Of a DNA stretch of 64,000 bases, positions 1 to 11,000 are shown one piece after another; position 1 is the first letter of the stretch, and every line of letters begins with the position of its first letter. This DNA is from Prunus persica. Its lineage: Eukaryota > Streptophyta > Magnoliopsida > Rosales > Rosaceae. The DNA is taken from contig NC_034012.1 in NCBI RefSeq assembly GCF_000346465.2, forward strand, positions 12,612,972 to 12,676,971, written 5' to 3'. The notes below the pieces were generated by a model. The model had not been told where the DNA came from and ran no database searches. It saw only the letters and a program-made list of their open reading frames with translations. Both the position numbers and the translations under genes were made by a program.

Positions 1-444
1 CTGTTTCAAACAGTAATCTACCGTGGCTGACTTCGAGTCCTTCAACGGAGGTCATTGAAAAACTAATAAATTTTGGATTCTTTTGAACTGCTGTCAAGCA
101 TTGCCTGATGAGGTGGGTAAATTTGCACCTCCTTCCAAGTCTTTCTATCTATTGACTGAAAAGAAAATAACCATGGAATTTTATGAAAAAATGAAAGCAT
201 TTCAAACTCTCCCTGAAGATGCAGACTGTTTAGTCCTTGGTTTCAGACTTCTGTTCCTTTTTGACTGTTTCGTTTTTTTATTTTGGTTTTTTTCTCTTCT
301 TATTGACTGTTGTTTCTGTTGCTGTGAACTTATGACACTTGCTTCTCCATGATTTGGGTCATAGACTCTTTAATGTGTACTCTACTTCATTCGTGGCTCC
401 ACTCCAAAACCAATTGGTAATGGGAGTAGCGAAACTCTTTGTAA
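1..444 (-). other. 5' flank of a type 3 (D-like) unit lying left of the window
   Basis: This stretch matches 32755-33180, the sequence upstream of pseudogene D, almost base for base, with only small substitutions and short indels. It therefore looks like the upstream flank of another D-like ankyrin-PGG unit whose body would lie beyond the left window edge. The short open frames here are not convincing genes. The match places the same D-then-type-1 order at the left of gene A as is seen for D and E. Confidence 0.7.
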
Positions 445-641
445 GAGCCCTTCCATCCATGCAGCCCAGCCCGAGGCGAGGGCAGAAAAAAAAAAAAATT
501 TCGCTCCAGCGTTGCGCCCAGGCCCGGGGGTGGTGTGGGACCCACCATCTCGGGCCAGCCCGAAGGCGAAACCAGCCCTAGGTCCAAAACGCGGTTGCTG
601 ACGTCAGCACTCGCGTCACACTGACGTCGGCTAGCGCGTTT

Positions 642-696
642 CAAATTTTTTTACCGTTGGCGCGTGCAATGCACGCGCCAACGGTAAAAAAATTTG
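642..696. repeat. near-perfect palindrome, 27-base arms with one-base loop
   Basis: The 27 bases from 642 to 668 are the exact reverse complement of 670-696, with a single A between them. The arms hold a T7 run and ACCGTTGGCGCGTGCA. The palindrome lies inside the Harbinger-like element. It may be a nested insertion or a cruciform-prone part of the element; no function can be read from it. Confidence 0.9.
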
Positions 697-1014
697 AACC
701 AGCGCGCGCTGATGTCAGCGCGACCCCAGCGCCAACGGTACGCTGCCACGTGTCGCCTCCAACGCCATCCGATCTGCTTCTGAGGATTAATCCAACGGCT
801 GAGGCTTTTTTGGGGGAAAAAATATGAAAAAAAATCGTAAAAAATTCTAAAAAATTCTAAAAAACTATGATATTTTTTTTTTTCTATAAATACCTATCAA
901 TACCCTTCACTTTCAACACCAATACTCTTACATTTCATTATACTTCTACTATTATTCACTCTTTTTACACAACATTTTCCTCTTTTTCATCTAGCATTTT
1001 GATTTCACATTTTT

Positions 1015-1287
1015 ATGGCTTCTTCTATCGAAACCGGAGGGGCTTGGAGCACCATGGAAGATGTTTCATTGTGTGAGGCTTGGCTCCAAATTTGTCATTG
1101 TCCCGTGTCCGGCAATGAGATGAAATTTTTTCATATGTGGAAAAAAATTCATGCCGAATTTTGTGAAAAAATTTCGGGGTCTACTCGTACGGAGATGGCG
1201 TTATCCAGTAGGTGGAAAATCCTGAATAAAGAGTTGGAAAAATGGAGAAATGCCCTAGTCAAATTATTGGATGAAAATCTTATCTGA
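1015..1287 (+). pseudogene. truncated Myb/trihelix-like ORF of a Harbinger element
   Basis: The 90-codon frame begins MASSIETGGAWSTMEDVSL and continues with a CEAWLQ helix, MWKKIHAEF and SRWKILNKELEKW. This tryptophan-spaced pattern resembles the Myb/SANT-like DNA-binding protein encoded beside the transposase in plant PIF/Harbinger elements, which binds the terminal repeats and helps the transposase. It stops at 1287 and runs straight into degenerate direct repeats, so the C-terminal part is missing. A TATA-like run and pyrimidine-rich leader precede it (about 860-1010). The family assignment is from motif memory, not a search. Confidence 0.6.
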
Positions 1288-1560
1288 AATTTGAAATTCA
1301 TCCGAAATTTGAACCCTAATTTGTATGAAATTCAAATTTTGAAATTCATCCGAAATTTGAACCCAAATTTATCTGAAATTTGAACCCAAATTTATCTGAA
1401 ATTTGAATTTTGAAATTCATTCGAAATTTGAACCCAAAAATTTATCTGAAATTTGAACTTTGAAATTAATCCGAAATTTGAATCCAAATATCTTATCCGA
1501 AAATTTTATCTGATTATGAATAGTCTTGACACGTAGGAATCCGAAAATCTTATCTGAAAA
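1280..1560 (+). repeat. degenerate direct repeats
   Basis: Variants of TCTGAAATTTGAA and CATCCGAAATTTGAACCC recur at irregular spacing of roughly 20-50 bases. They fill the Harbinger-like element between the broken ORF and its right end, and look like replication-slippage expansion. I see no coding capacity. Confidence 0.75.
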
Positions 1561-1876
1561 TATTACCTAAATTAATTATTTTCATTAAAAAATAGGAGGA
1601 AAAAACAAAAAAATGAATAGTAATTGCCATGGCTAAGGGCAACGGGTGGAGACACAATTTACTATTTGCAAGGGCAAGCACTATTCACATGAATAGTGCT
1701 TGCCCTAGCTCCACCCTTGCCATGGCTAAGGGCAAATGGGTGGAGTTGCTCTAAACCCATACTAGTAACTTTCCAATGTATGACTTTTTCACTTTCACAT
1801 CTCACACTCCCCCACACGTGTGGCGAATGTTCAAGTCTAACACATAAATAACACACATTGGGTGATGTAGAACACT

Positions 1877-2130
1877 TGTGGCTGTTGGACTTTCACACGT
1901 GGACAACCCGCTCTGATATCATGAAAGCTTTGGAATTTCTTGATATATTTTCCTCATTGAGGAAGGTATTTATAATACAAAGGGTTGACAAAGTTCTATT
2001 GTACAGCTAACAAACGGCGAGGAAAATAAAATCCAAAAATTGAGTAATCTAATCACACAACTAATTGACAACTATAGTTTACTCTTATTAGAGGAAATAA
2101 GTAGATGTCTGAGGAGGAAAAATAGGTGAT
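1877..2130 (-). mobile_element. possible LTR fragment with primer-binding site
   Basis: About 254 bases here are absent from the matching flank of gene E (33300-33325), so they are an insertion in unit A. On the minus strand the segment contains TGATATCAGAGCGGG directly after AAAGCTTTCA. This looks like the end of an LTR followed by an initiator-Met tRNA primer site (consensus TGGTATCAGAGC). No internal coding region or second LTR is present, so it would be a decayed remnant. Confidence 0.4.
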
Positions 2131-2543
2131 TTAATAAGTAACATTAAGTGTCAATGGTTGAAACTTCAAATGAATCAAAGAAGTGGGGTGGGCTCGGTTG
2201 ACTCAAGAAACAAAGGGGAAGTCTTTTTACGTTTCTATAAGTTCCCAAGGACAAATGTGAGGACAAATGCACCCGAGATACTATGTTCTTTATGTTTTTT
2301 GTTCCCAAGGATAAGATCTGCCAACTCATGCAATGCATGTAAGCTATAGCAGTGGGCCAATCCAACTGACACCCGATTAGTAATATTGAAATACAGAACT
2401 TTATACATCAAAAGTGTATAATATTGTGACAAATTGTAATCTGTAAACTTTTAAACATCAAACTTGTTCATTAGATATGTGATAGATGTGCTGAAGGGGT
2501 AAAAGGAGTTGAACTATAAAGTAGTGCAAAGTGCACTTATTCT
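2131..2543 (-). other. 3' flank of pseudogene A
   Basis: This gene-free stretch is the downstream flank of A and matches the flanks of C (about 20020-20312) and E (about 33320-33907) with small indels. It ends in the AT-rich block before the stop codon and includes TATAATATTG repeats. I see no separate gene in it. Confidence 0.6.
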
Positions 2544-4159
2544 TCATGGTTTGTTCTTGATTTTGCACTTGAGCTTACAAAGATGAGAAATGAAGAATCT
2601 GCAGGCTTCAGGTAGGGAAAACATTTTCACCAACTGGGAAAGAGCCAAGAAGGTAATAACATGAAAAGCCGCTCCGACTAGGGTTCCCAAGGTTTTGAGA
2701 AATTGCTGATCAGGCATGGCAGCCTTAATCCCTGTTTCGAATGCTATTGCGGTGGATTGCAGAGCAATATATGTAAGAGCAGCAGCACTTGTGAAATAGT
2801 AAACATAGGAGGACTTGTTGCTGTTGACAGCTCCCCAAAACAGAAGGCAAGCTGCAATTATTGAGCAAGTCATGGCAACAGTGTCTGTGATGATGAACCA
2901 CTTGAAATCATTATTTGACTGCAGAAGAGCCTGCCCTCGGTCTGGGCCTACATCATTGTTATACCCCCCAGGCATTGTGAAGGCAGCTGCAAATGTTACA
3001 GTTGTGATAAGTGTTGCAACCATCAACAGGGTCTGCCCCATTTGCATGTAAGTTTGCACTGCATTGGCTTCTTCTTGTTCTGCTCTTGGGGATATCTTGA
3101 TGTTGCCCAACCATGAATGTTGGGTACCGAGATGTCCCCAAATGCTTGGAGTTATGTTCTGCAATTCCTATTAGATGAACAGTTGTAGTTTGCTAAGCAT
3201 TATGACCAATTATATACAAGGAATATTAATTGTGTTATTAGCACTCACCCTGGGAGATGTAATACTAGATTCTGCTGTTTCTAGTATATATCTGACAACG
3301 TTTGCTTGCCCATTGAAGATTGCAATATGAAGGGCATTCCATCCGTAAGGATCAACAAGTTCTCCCGAATCTGGGCAATGTCGAACAATCTCTCTAATCA
3401 CACTGGTATGACCTTTGCTGGCTGCAACATGAATTGGTGAGAAACCCTGTTTATCCAAAACATATGCTATCGAAATGTCGAGTTCTAGTAATCGTTCTAC
3501 TGTTCTATGGTCTCCAAGGGATGCTGCATAGTAAAGAGGAGTCTTTCCTTGGTGGTCAGCTTCTTTGATCAGCTGCTGTTTGAATCTTAGGAGCGCTTCC
3601 ATGATATCTTACAATCAGACAAAAGTTTAGTTTAAATATTGATTAAAAAAATTGCACAAGTCAGGAAAAAATATAAATTAAAGAGGAACTAGCTAGAATC
3701 TTTTTTTTTTAGAAGAGCAACATCTGTATGGAATGGATACTACTATATTATTTATGCAAATTCAACTATCTGTAGTGTAACCCCCATAAAGAATTTGCAT
3801 GGAAATTGATATAATAGTAGTTGCTGAGCGCAAGTGCATATTTAAACCATAGCTCAAACATACATAACTGGGGAAAAGTGTGACATACCAAAATGCTTCT
3901 CAACCACAGCAGCATGCAGAGCTGTTTGGCCATCTGAACCGCCATGAGCTGATGAAGGACTTGATTGTAAAATTTGATTCAGAATATCTAACAATCCCTC
4001 TCTTGCAGCCAGATACAATGGAGACTCACCCGCCTCATTTTCAAAAGAAGCCAATTTGGGGTCAATTCCCAAACTCTACTTGTGACATGGACAAGGTTTC
4101 TCTGACCAGATAATTGACAATCGAGAAGCGGCCAACCCTTGCAGCCACATGTAAAGGGG

Positions 4160-4370
4160 TGTTATGGAGTTACAATAGTATTTCAGTTACAATAGTTAAT
4201 CCTACTAATGATAGGAAATGGTCAGTTGTCAGTTACGTTGTTATTAGGCCATAACTCCATATTTATGTTTGTGATAATGACTTGTTGTAACTGTAGATTA
4301 TTCTCTACAGACTTTATATATATTGCATAATGATCATATGAATAATATAATTGAATATACAGTTTCTTCA
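4160..4370 (+). repeat. 5' LTR of the non-autonomous element
   Basis: It begins TGTTATGGAG and ends TTTCTTCA. It contains a short inverted repeat TATGGAGTTA / TAACTCCATA and an AT-rich TATATATA stretch near its end that could serve as promoter. Confidence 0.9.
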
Positions 4371-6361
4371 TTGTATCAGAGCTAATGGCTAATGCCGACT
4401 AGCGATCCTCCAGTTGCCAACATTGAGAGTCGTTGGCGCTCCTCACTCCTCACCCATAAGGGTGTTTGTATGTATAATGCTTTTTCCTTTCTTCTTCTCA
4501 AAGATGAATATGTTTTTTCTTTCCACCTTAGCTGTAGCCGCACCTTTATTTTACCACTACAACCCTTTCTTCTGTTAGCTCGTTATTTTTGTGTCTCCGC
4601 CGCGCCGTCTTCATTGTTGACCGTCTCCTCAATCGAGCTCTCTTGTGGCAACCCATGGCAGCTCCATTTATCTCCCTTGGCCATGATGACGAGATTTCTG
4701 TTTCCTCTGCTAGCCTTGTCACTGCTCACCGAGTCTTCTCCTCGTCGGCTTTTTTCTCTCTCTCTCATGTCATGCTATCCTGCCGTTGTTGTTCTCTTAC
4801 ACAACCACTGCATGTCCCTCTTTTGGCTCGCTAGCTCCTTGTTATCCATCAATGTTGGGCCACTGCTCTCTGTTGAAACCGAGCAAAAAAAAACTTTTCC
4901 TTTCCCTCAAAGATCACACCTCTCTATCGTTGGTTTCTCCACTTGAAATCTCTCTTCACTTCTTCGTCTCTCTCGCCGAGCTGTCTCTCTTCCCTCCACG
5001 AGCCTTATCCTAGTCTGCAATCGTGGGTTCTCTCTCTCATGTATTTCTGATGGTTTCTCTATCGTGGTTTCCATACTTTCCCTTTGTTTGTTGATGCTGC
5101 CTGTCATCGCTCATCGAGCCGTCTCTCTTTCCTCTGTGAGCCTCGTCAACGCTTGCTAAGCCTTCTCTGCCGTGCTACATAGCCGATGTTCCCTTTGTAC
5201 AGCCCCTATTTCTTCCTCTGTGTTGCCGACTTGGTATCGGCCACTCAAGCCCTATCACTGTGTTGCTGCCTTGGTATTGGCCTCTCACGCTCTATCTATG
5301 CTCAACCTGTGTTCTCCTCCCCTTTTAAGCCCAATCTCTTTCTTTGATTTTACTATTGGTCTCTGTCTTCTTCAATGCTCTCTTGCGCTGCCTTTCTTCT
5401 TCTCTGTTACTCGGGTATTGTCTTCTTTTCTTTATAATTCTTTTATGTTACTAGGGTATTCTCTTCTCTTCTTTTCAATTGTGTTTTCTCTCTCCCTATC
5501 ATGGGTTGTCTCTGGAATCTTGAGTTTCCTTTCCTTTTCATGGATTCTCTCTTACATCTTGTTTTCTCTCCCTCTCTTGACTACTTTCTCTGTCTCACTT
5601 GGTTTCCTCCTTTATTTCTTATTATTGTTTTTTGGGTCAATCATCCTTTTATATTTTAATCTATATGGGCCTCTATCCTCTTGTGATAATATTTTCTTTA
5701 TTACTTCTCTGTTCCCTCGTAGTTTTCTTCCTCATATCTTATTGTTTCTATGGTGCCTTGAAATTCAAACTTACTCATGCTCTCGTTTTCTTTTCTCTAT
5801 GTCCCAGGTTGGTTTCACCTCCAATCCTCTACTATTGTGCTGCATCCTCTCTTAACCCCTTTATTCCCTTCAAATATTCTTTCTTTTCTCTCTGCACGCA
5901 TCCCTTTCTGCTTTCCATATGATGAATTTTCTTTTGTTTCCATTCCTCATCTTTATTATTTTTATAAATAAAAAAATGCTCTTATCTGAATTATTTTTCT
6001 TTCTCATTCCTCTTTACAACATTGTCTATTTCTCTTTATCCTACCTAGAGGGTGATTCCTAGGTAGCATTATGTTTCTCAGGTGCCTAGAGTTGTTTCCT
6101 AGGTACATTTGATTTGTATGTCAGCCTGTCATTTTATTCCTTCCTTCCATGAGCCCATGCTCTCCTTCACTTGCTGCCTTTCAATGGGTGTTATGTTTAC
6201 TTTGTTTATCTCATGCCGCTGTCGCAACTCTGGAGATTGGAGTTCTTCTTTTTTGTTTCCCTTACTAGACTACTACAAACGACTGCTACTGCCATCTCCA
6301 TCACCATACAGTTTCTTCATTCAAATCTTGCTATGCTGTGCGCGCTCGATTTGCGGGGGAG

Positions 6362-6572
6362 TGTTATGGAGTTACAATGGTATTTCAGATACAATAGTTA
6401 ATCCTACTAATGATAGGAAATGGTCAGTTGTCAGTTACGTTGTTATTAGGCCATAACTCCATATTTATGTTTGTGATAATGACTTGTTGTAACTGTAGAT
6501 TATTTTCTACAGACTTTATATATATTGTATAATGATCATATGAATAATATAATTGAATATACAGTTTCTTCA
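6362..6572 (+). repeat. 3' LTR of the non-autonomous element
   Basis: It has the same 211 bp length as the 5' LTR with about four substitutions and no indels, followed by the AGGGG target duplication. Confidence 0.9.
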
Positions 6573-6832
6573 AGGGGTATCTCCATCTAAATTTGGCTGT
6601 GTGAGAAGGGACCTGCACCTGCTATAAATCTCTACTGTAACATTTTTGTGTCCAAATTGCACGGCGATATGGAGTGCAGTGTTTTCTCGGGGCGTAAGTT
6701 GATATAGTAGCATGGGATCATCGTTAAGAAGTTGTTTAAAGAAGCAAACATTCCCTGATTCTGCAGATTTGTAGAGCCTTGGATCCATGGCATTTTTGGA
6801 ACTAGGCAGGCATTACATAATTGTTGGGGTTG

Positions 6833-6841
6833 CTTTATATA
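6833..6841 (-). promoter_or_regulatory. TATA box of pseudogene A
   Basis: TATATAAAG on the minus strand lies about 45 bp upstream of the MDPRLY start at 6788. The same box occupies the same place in C and E. Confidence 0.6.
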
Positions 6842-7117
6842 TGGCCCTGTTATTGTAGGTAGCAAGTGTGGAAATTTTGACAGAGCATTTACCTTGGCAC
6901 TTGGAAACAAAAAAAAAAAAAAAAAAAATCCAAATTCATCTAAATCGGAACAACCAAGATTTTTGTGCACTGACCTCTAAATTGTTGTGGACTATTTTTG
7001 TTCATGTGTAGGAATTGAATCTGCCTCAAGTTCAACTCAGTTGAGTTTATTTTTAGACTACACCAGAAGCCTCCAAGTTGACTATGGATATAGACTACAC
7101 CAGAAGTCTAAGATTGA

Positions 7118-7593
7118 AAGAGTAATGCTATTTGGACACACAACATTGACCACCTTATGTGGCAACTGATGTGTGATGCCACGTCCAATAAATGAATGAT
7201 GCCATGAGGACGGCTGACGTGGNNNNNNNNNNNNNNNNNNNNNNNNNNNNNNNNNNNNNNNNNNNNNNNNNNNNNNNNNNNNNNNNNNNNNNNNNNNNNN
7301 NNNNNNNNNNNNNNNNNNNNNNCCAGTAAGAAGACGCATCAGGCATCATAGTGATGACTATGGTCAGTGAGCAATGAGGCGAAAACAAGTAAGTTCGAAT
7401 CCGGTTTTTATCGGTCTCTTTCGATGAGTCATAGATGTGCATGAGGCCACTCACTAGAAATGCTAGGGTTTTTTAATTTGTTTTTTAATTGACATGACGA
7501 CATTCATTAATTGACATGGCATGACACATCAGTTGCCACATAAGGTGGTCAATTAAGGTGGTCAATGTTGTGTGTCCAAATAGCATTACTCTT
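7118..7593. mobile_element. TIR element containing assembly gap 1
   Basis: The left end AAAGAGTAATGCTATTTGG is the reverse complement of the right end, and the match continues for roughly 60 bases. The right arm carries an extra short duplicate of its CCACCTTAATTGA segment. The middle holds 100 N. The matching flank of E (about 36350) lacks the element. I found no clean target duplication; about 15 bases of target seem missing instead. It is probably a MITE or small non-autonomous DNA transposon. Confidence 0.65.
7223..7322. other. assembly gap 1 (100 N)
   Basis: Exactly 100 N inside the inverted-repeat element. A round number usually marks a gap of unknown size. Confidence 0.98.
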
Positions 7594-7858
7594 TTCGAAA
7601 TTGTAATTAAGTTGACAATCGTGTCTGCTTCGTACCGTAGCCTGCCATGACTGACTTCAAGTCCTTCAACCCAGGTCATCGTAAAACCAAGAAGCTGCTC
7701 ATAAGTTCTAATGTGTATGTGACAGCCTTGAAACAAAACAAAATACTAAATGAGCTAAAATGAATTTATTAGTTTAACTATAACTATCTAATGATATAAT
7801 AATGCCAATTGATTTTGAAGCAACCACAATGGTTTCGAAGCAATAAAGACGATGGCTA

Positions 7859-8057
7859 TATAGAAAATATATTTCCTTGTATTAAACTGATTACACAAAG
7901 TCTCTATTTAAACTAATACAGGATATCTACTTAAGGTAGGAAATAATACAGACATGAATACAATCCGATTTACAACAAGAAAGGCTAATTGCTAGGAGGA
8001 GATTGTGAAGTTGACTTCCGTGTGTGCTAGGAAAGGAAAAGAAAAGCTACGTTAATA
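7859..8057 (-). repeat. 3' LTR of Copia copy 1
   Basis: Its outer edge reads TATAGAAAA instead of the intact TGTAGAAAA. It lacks a short internal duplication of about 13-19 bp found in the right LTR. Copy 2 shares both features. Confidence 0.85.
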
Positions 8058-11000
8058 CCACACCACCACTCACCATCCCCTCTCCCCCCAGGGCGCAAAC
8101 TGGGCGTCACAAGATGCACAAGTTTGGAAGACATATGTTGATGGCGTGGTTTGTGAAGGGCTTTGGTAAACAGGTCCGCAGGTTGGTTGACAGAAGGAAC
8201 AAAGGCAAACTTGATGACTTCCAAGAGCAACTTTTTCACGAACAAAGTGATAGTCCAACTTAATGTGACGTGTGCGGGCATTGAAAACTAGATTGGCAGC
8301 CATGTATGTCATGTTGAGATTGTCACAAAAGAGTTGGACCAAGAACTAAAGACGCACACCCAATTCATGAAGAAAGGAGTAGAGCCAAGTGGTTTCGGCA
8401 CAAGCGTGAGAGAGGGCACGATATTTTGATTCTATACTAGAGTGCGAGACTGTGGGCTGTTTCTTGGAACACCATGAGATGAGGTTAGTTCCAAGAGTAA
8501 TCACAAATCCAGTGGTTGACCGACGAGAATCAGGGCACCCAGCCCAGTCCACATCAGAGTAGGCGGAGAGGCGAGCTGCGGTAGTTTGAGGAGTGAAGGT
8601 GAGGCCGAGATCAACAATGCCCTTGATGTACCTAAGTGTAAACTATCTCGGTTGGGTTGGAGATGAGAGCACCATCAAAGATAGAGAGGAGACTCTTGGC
8701 AGCCAATGGAGTAGATGCAGGTTTGGAGTTGAGAAGATTGGCTTTCTGTAAAAGATCATGTGCATATTTAAGTTGATTGATGTGGAGAGTACCATCCTTA
8801 TGAAGAACCTGTAAACCCAAGAAATAGCTTAGCGGACCAAGGTCTTTAATGTCAAAGTGGCCACATAAAAGAGAGATGAATTGTTGGAGATGAGTGGAAT
8901 CATTGCCAGTTACAACGATGTCATCGACATATAGAAGAAGAAAGAAGGTATGAAAGGCCTGTTGAAAAATAAATAATGAACTATCAGCTTGGCTCCTTGT
9001 AAAGCCTATAGAGAGAAGGAAAGTACTGATGCAATGAAACAAGTACAAGGTGCTTGTTTGAGGCCATAGAGTGCTTTGTGGAGCTTGAAAACATAAGCAG
9101 GACAAGTGGGATCAATGAAACCAGGGGGTTAAGCCATGTAGACATCTTCTTGAAGAAACCCATGGAGAAAGGCATTTTTGGCATCAAGTTGACGAAGGGA
9201 CCAACCACAAGAAACTGCAAGATTGAGAACAGTGCGAATGGTGGCAGGCTTGACAACAGGACTGAAGGTTTCAGCATAGTCTATGCCCGGACATTAATGA
9301 AAACCCTTGGCAATTAGACGAGCTTTATGGCTTTCAATAGAGCTGTTAGAGTGACGCTTAATCCAAAAAACCCACTTGCACCCAACCAAGTTCTGAGAAG
9401 GAGAGGAAGGAACCAAAGACCATGTATGATTTTTGAGAAGTGCATTGATTTCTTCAGTCATGGCGTCACGCCATTCAGGATGCTTAGTGGCCTGTGAAAA
9501 ACAAGTAGGTTCAATATGATCAACAATAGTTAATAAGGCACGGGGAAGAAGGTATTTAACAGTGCCGTCGGTATGAAGCTTGGGCTTTTGAATGTGATCT
9601 TGAAGGTGGGTGTGCATGTGAGGAACATGGGCATGAGTGGCAGATTGCGGAGCTGCTGAAACTTGAGGGTTTGGAGTTGCTGAAAATGCGGGGTTGGAAG
9701 CTATTGGAGCTAGGGGTTCGGAGTTGCTGAAACAGGGGCAGGCGCAAGCAGAGAGAGGTGTATGCAAGGGCGTCTGGAATAAGTTTGGAGTAATGGCTGG
9801 GTTAACGCCGAAGAAGTGTCGTGGAGTGGACTAGAGGGTGCGGCATGGCAGGGGTTATGGCTTGTGACTGCAGTAGCTAGAAATGTGTGCACTAGGGAGG
9901 TGTCGTGAGTTTGCGAGTTTGGGTCTGTGACAGGAGTGATCAATTCGGGCCAGTGCGAAGGAGGGCAGAATTGGGTGGAATTTAATATCCACATACTCTA
10001 AAGAAGATGATACCTGTAAATGCTCAAATGGAAAATGCATTTGGTTAAATAAAACATAAGGGGACGTGTAAACACGACCCTTGGAAGGATGTAAACAATG
10101 GTAACCTTTGTGGTGAGAACTGTATCCAAGGAAAACACATTCAAGAGTGCGGTTGGTGAGTTTATTTTCAGTATATGGTCTAAGATAAGAGAAACAAGAA
10201 CACCCAAACACTTGGAGATGAGAGTAGGAGGGAGGATGTTGGAAGAAACAAGTGTATGAGGTGTCTTATTGAAGATTAGGAGTAGGCAGGAAGTTGATGA
10301 GATGGACAGTAGTGAGGGCAGCTTCAACCCAGAGATTGTGGGGAGTGTGAGAAGTGGTGAGGAGGGAACGGATCATGGTGGCAATGTGTCTATGTTTACG
10401 TTCAGCTAGGCCATTTTGTTAGGAGTGTGGGGACATGAGAAACATTGGTGGATGCCTAGTTGACTGCAAAGATCAAAGGAAGCATTATTATCATATTCAA
10501 TGCCATTGTCACTTTGAAGGATTTGCACAGTGGTGTGAAATTGATTTTCAACCATGATAAGAAATGTTTGAAAGTGAGAAAAGACCTCATTTTTACGGTG
10601 CATAGGATAGATCTAGGAGTAACGGGAAAAGTCATCTGTAAACAAGACATAATAAAGATAACCAGTGACAGAAATGACCGGCGACATCCATACATCAGAG
10701 CGAATTAAATAGAAGGGAGATAAGGCAAAAGTTTTATTACTAACAAAGGATAGTTTGGTGGATTTTCTAAGTGCACAATCCATACAGAAAGCATGAGAGA
10801 CTTTAAAGCCAAGAGATGATGCTAAGTGAGAGAGCACAAGATGGGATGGATGGCCAAGGCGACGATGCCAAGCAGGAGAGTGCACGGTGGTAAGGGCACG
10901 GGGGACGGTGGCTGAGTGAGAGGAGAGGGAAAACGGGTAAAGACTATCTTTCGAAGGGCCCTGAAAGAGTAACGAACCATTACGTAATTCATAGGATTGA

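Larger units (their letters stand above)
445..1751 (+). mobile_element. PIF/Harbinger-like deletion derivative
   Basis: The element starts GAGCCCTTCCATCC and ends GGTGGAGTTGCTC, so its terminal inverted repeats match at about 11 of 14 bases. It is flanked by TAA at 442-444 and 1752-1754. The related locus near 33190 has a single TAA in uninterrupted sequence, which serves as an empty site. Three-base TAA/TTA target duplications are characteristic of PIF/Harbinger. Inside lie a 55-base near-perfect palindrome (642-696), the start of a Myb/trihelix-like ORF (1015-1287), degenerate direct repeats (1280-1560) and a second hairpin near 1670-1706. No transposase is present, so the element is non-autonomous. 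Confidence 0.75.
4160..6572 (+). mobile_element. non-autonomous LTR retrotransposon inside exon 1 of A
   Basis: Two 211 bp LTRs (4160-4370 and 6362-6572), each TG...CA, flank about 2 kb. The target duplication AGGGG is present at 4155-4159 and 6573-6577, and gene C has the uninterrupted site. A primer-binding site TTGTATCAGAGC follows the 5' LTR (4371-4382), close to the initiator-Met site. A purine tract GCGGGGGAG precedes the 3' LTR. The LTRs differ at about 4 of 211 positions by eye. The internal region has no gag, protease, integrase, RT or RNase H. The element is larger than a typical TRIM and smaller than most LARDs, and would need enzymes from another element. Confidence 0.92.
2544..6788 (-). 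pseudogene. ankyrin-PGG gene A, type 1, broken by deletions and an LTR insertion
   Basis: By comparison with intact gene C, exon 1 runs 6788 down to 3889, exon 2 is 3607-3249 and exon 3 is 3158-2544. Three lesions are visible. A non-autonomous LTR element (4160-6572) sits in exon 1 just after codon GDTP. A deletion of about 113 bp near 4057, between TTGGGGTCAAT and CCCAAACTC, shifts the frame and brings a stop right after the VEFGN motif. An in-frame 174 bp deletion in exon 2 removes 58 residues that include an ankyrin repeat and the linker before the PGG exon. Exon 3 is intact and keeps the MPGGY motif and the hydrophobic helices. A truncated transcript from exons 2-3 is conceivable but unsupported. 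Confidence 0.9.

Noticed and set aside
1280..1560. CRISPR-like array
   Set aside because: Repeats are degenerate and irregular in spacing, in a plant transposon; no spacers or cas genes.
2815..3051. 78-codon plus-strand frame, repeated at 13982, 20584, 34179, 43273 and 54986
   Set aside because: It is the antisense shadow of the PGG exon and recurs only because that exon is conserved.
5172..5855. 227-codon hydrophobic frame inside the LTR element in A
   Set aside because: Composition follows the pyrimidine-rich DNA; no domain or family features, and it overlaps other frames of similar quality.
9054..9317. Plus-strand frames within the Copia copies (also 24152, 38302)
   Set aside because: Antisense shadows of the reverse transcriptase region.
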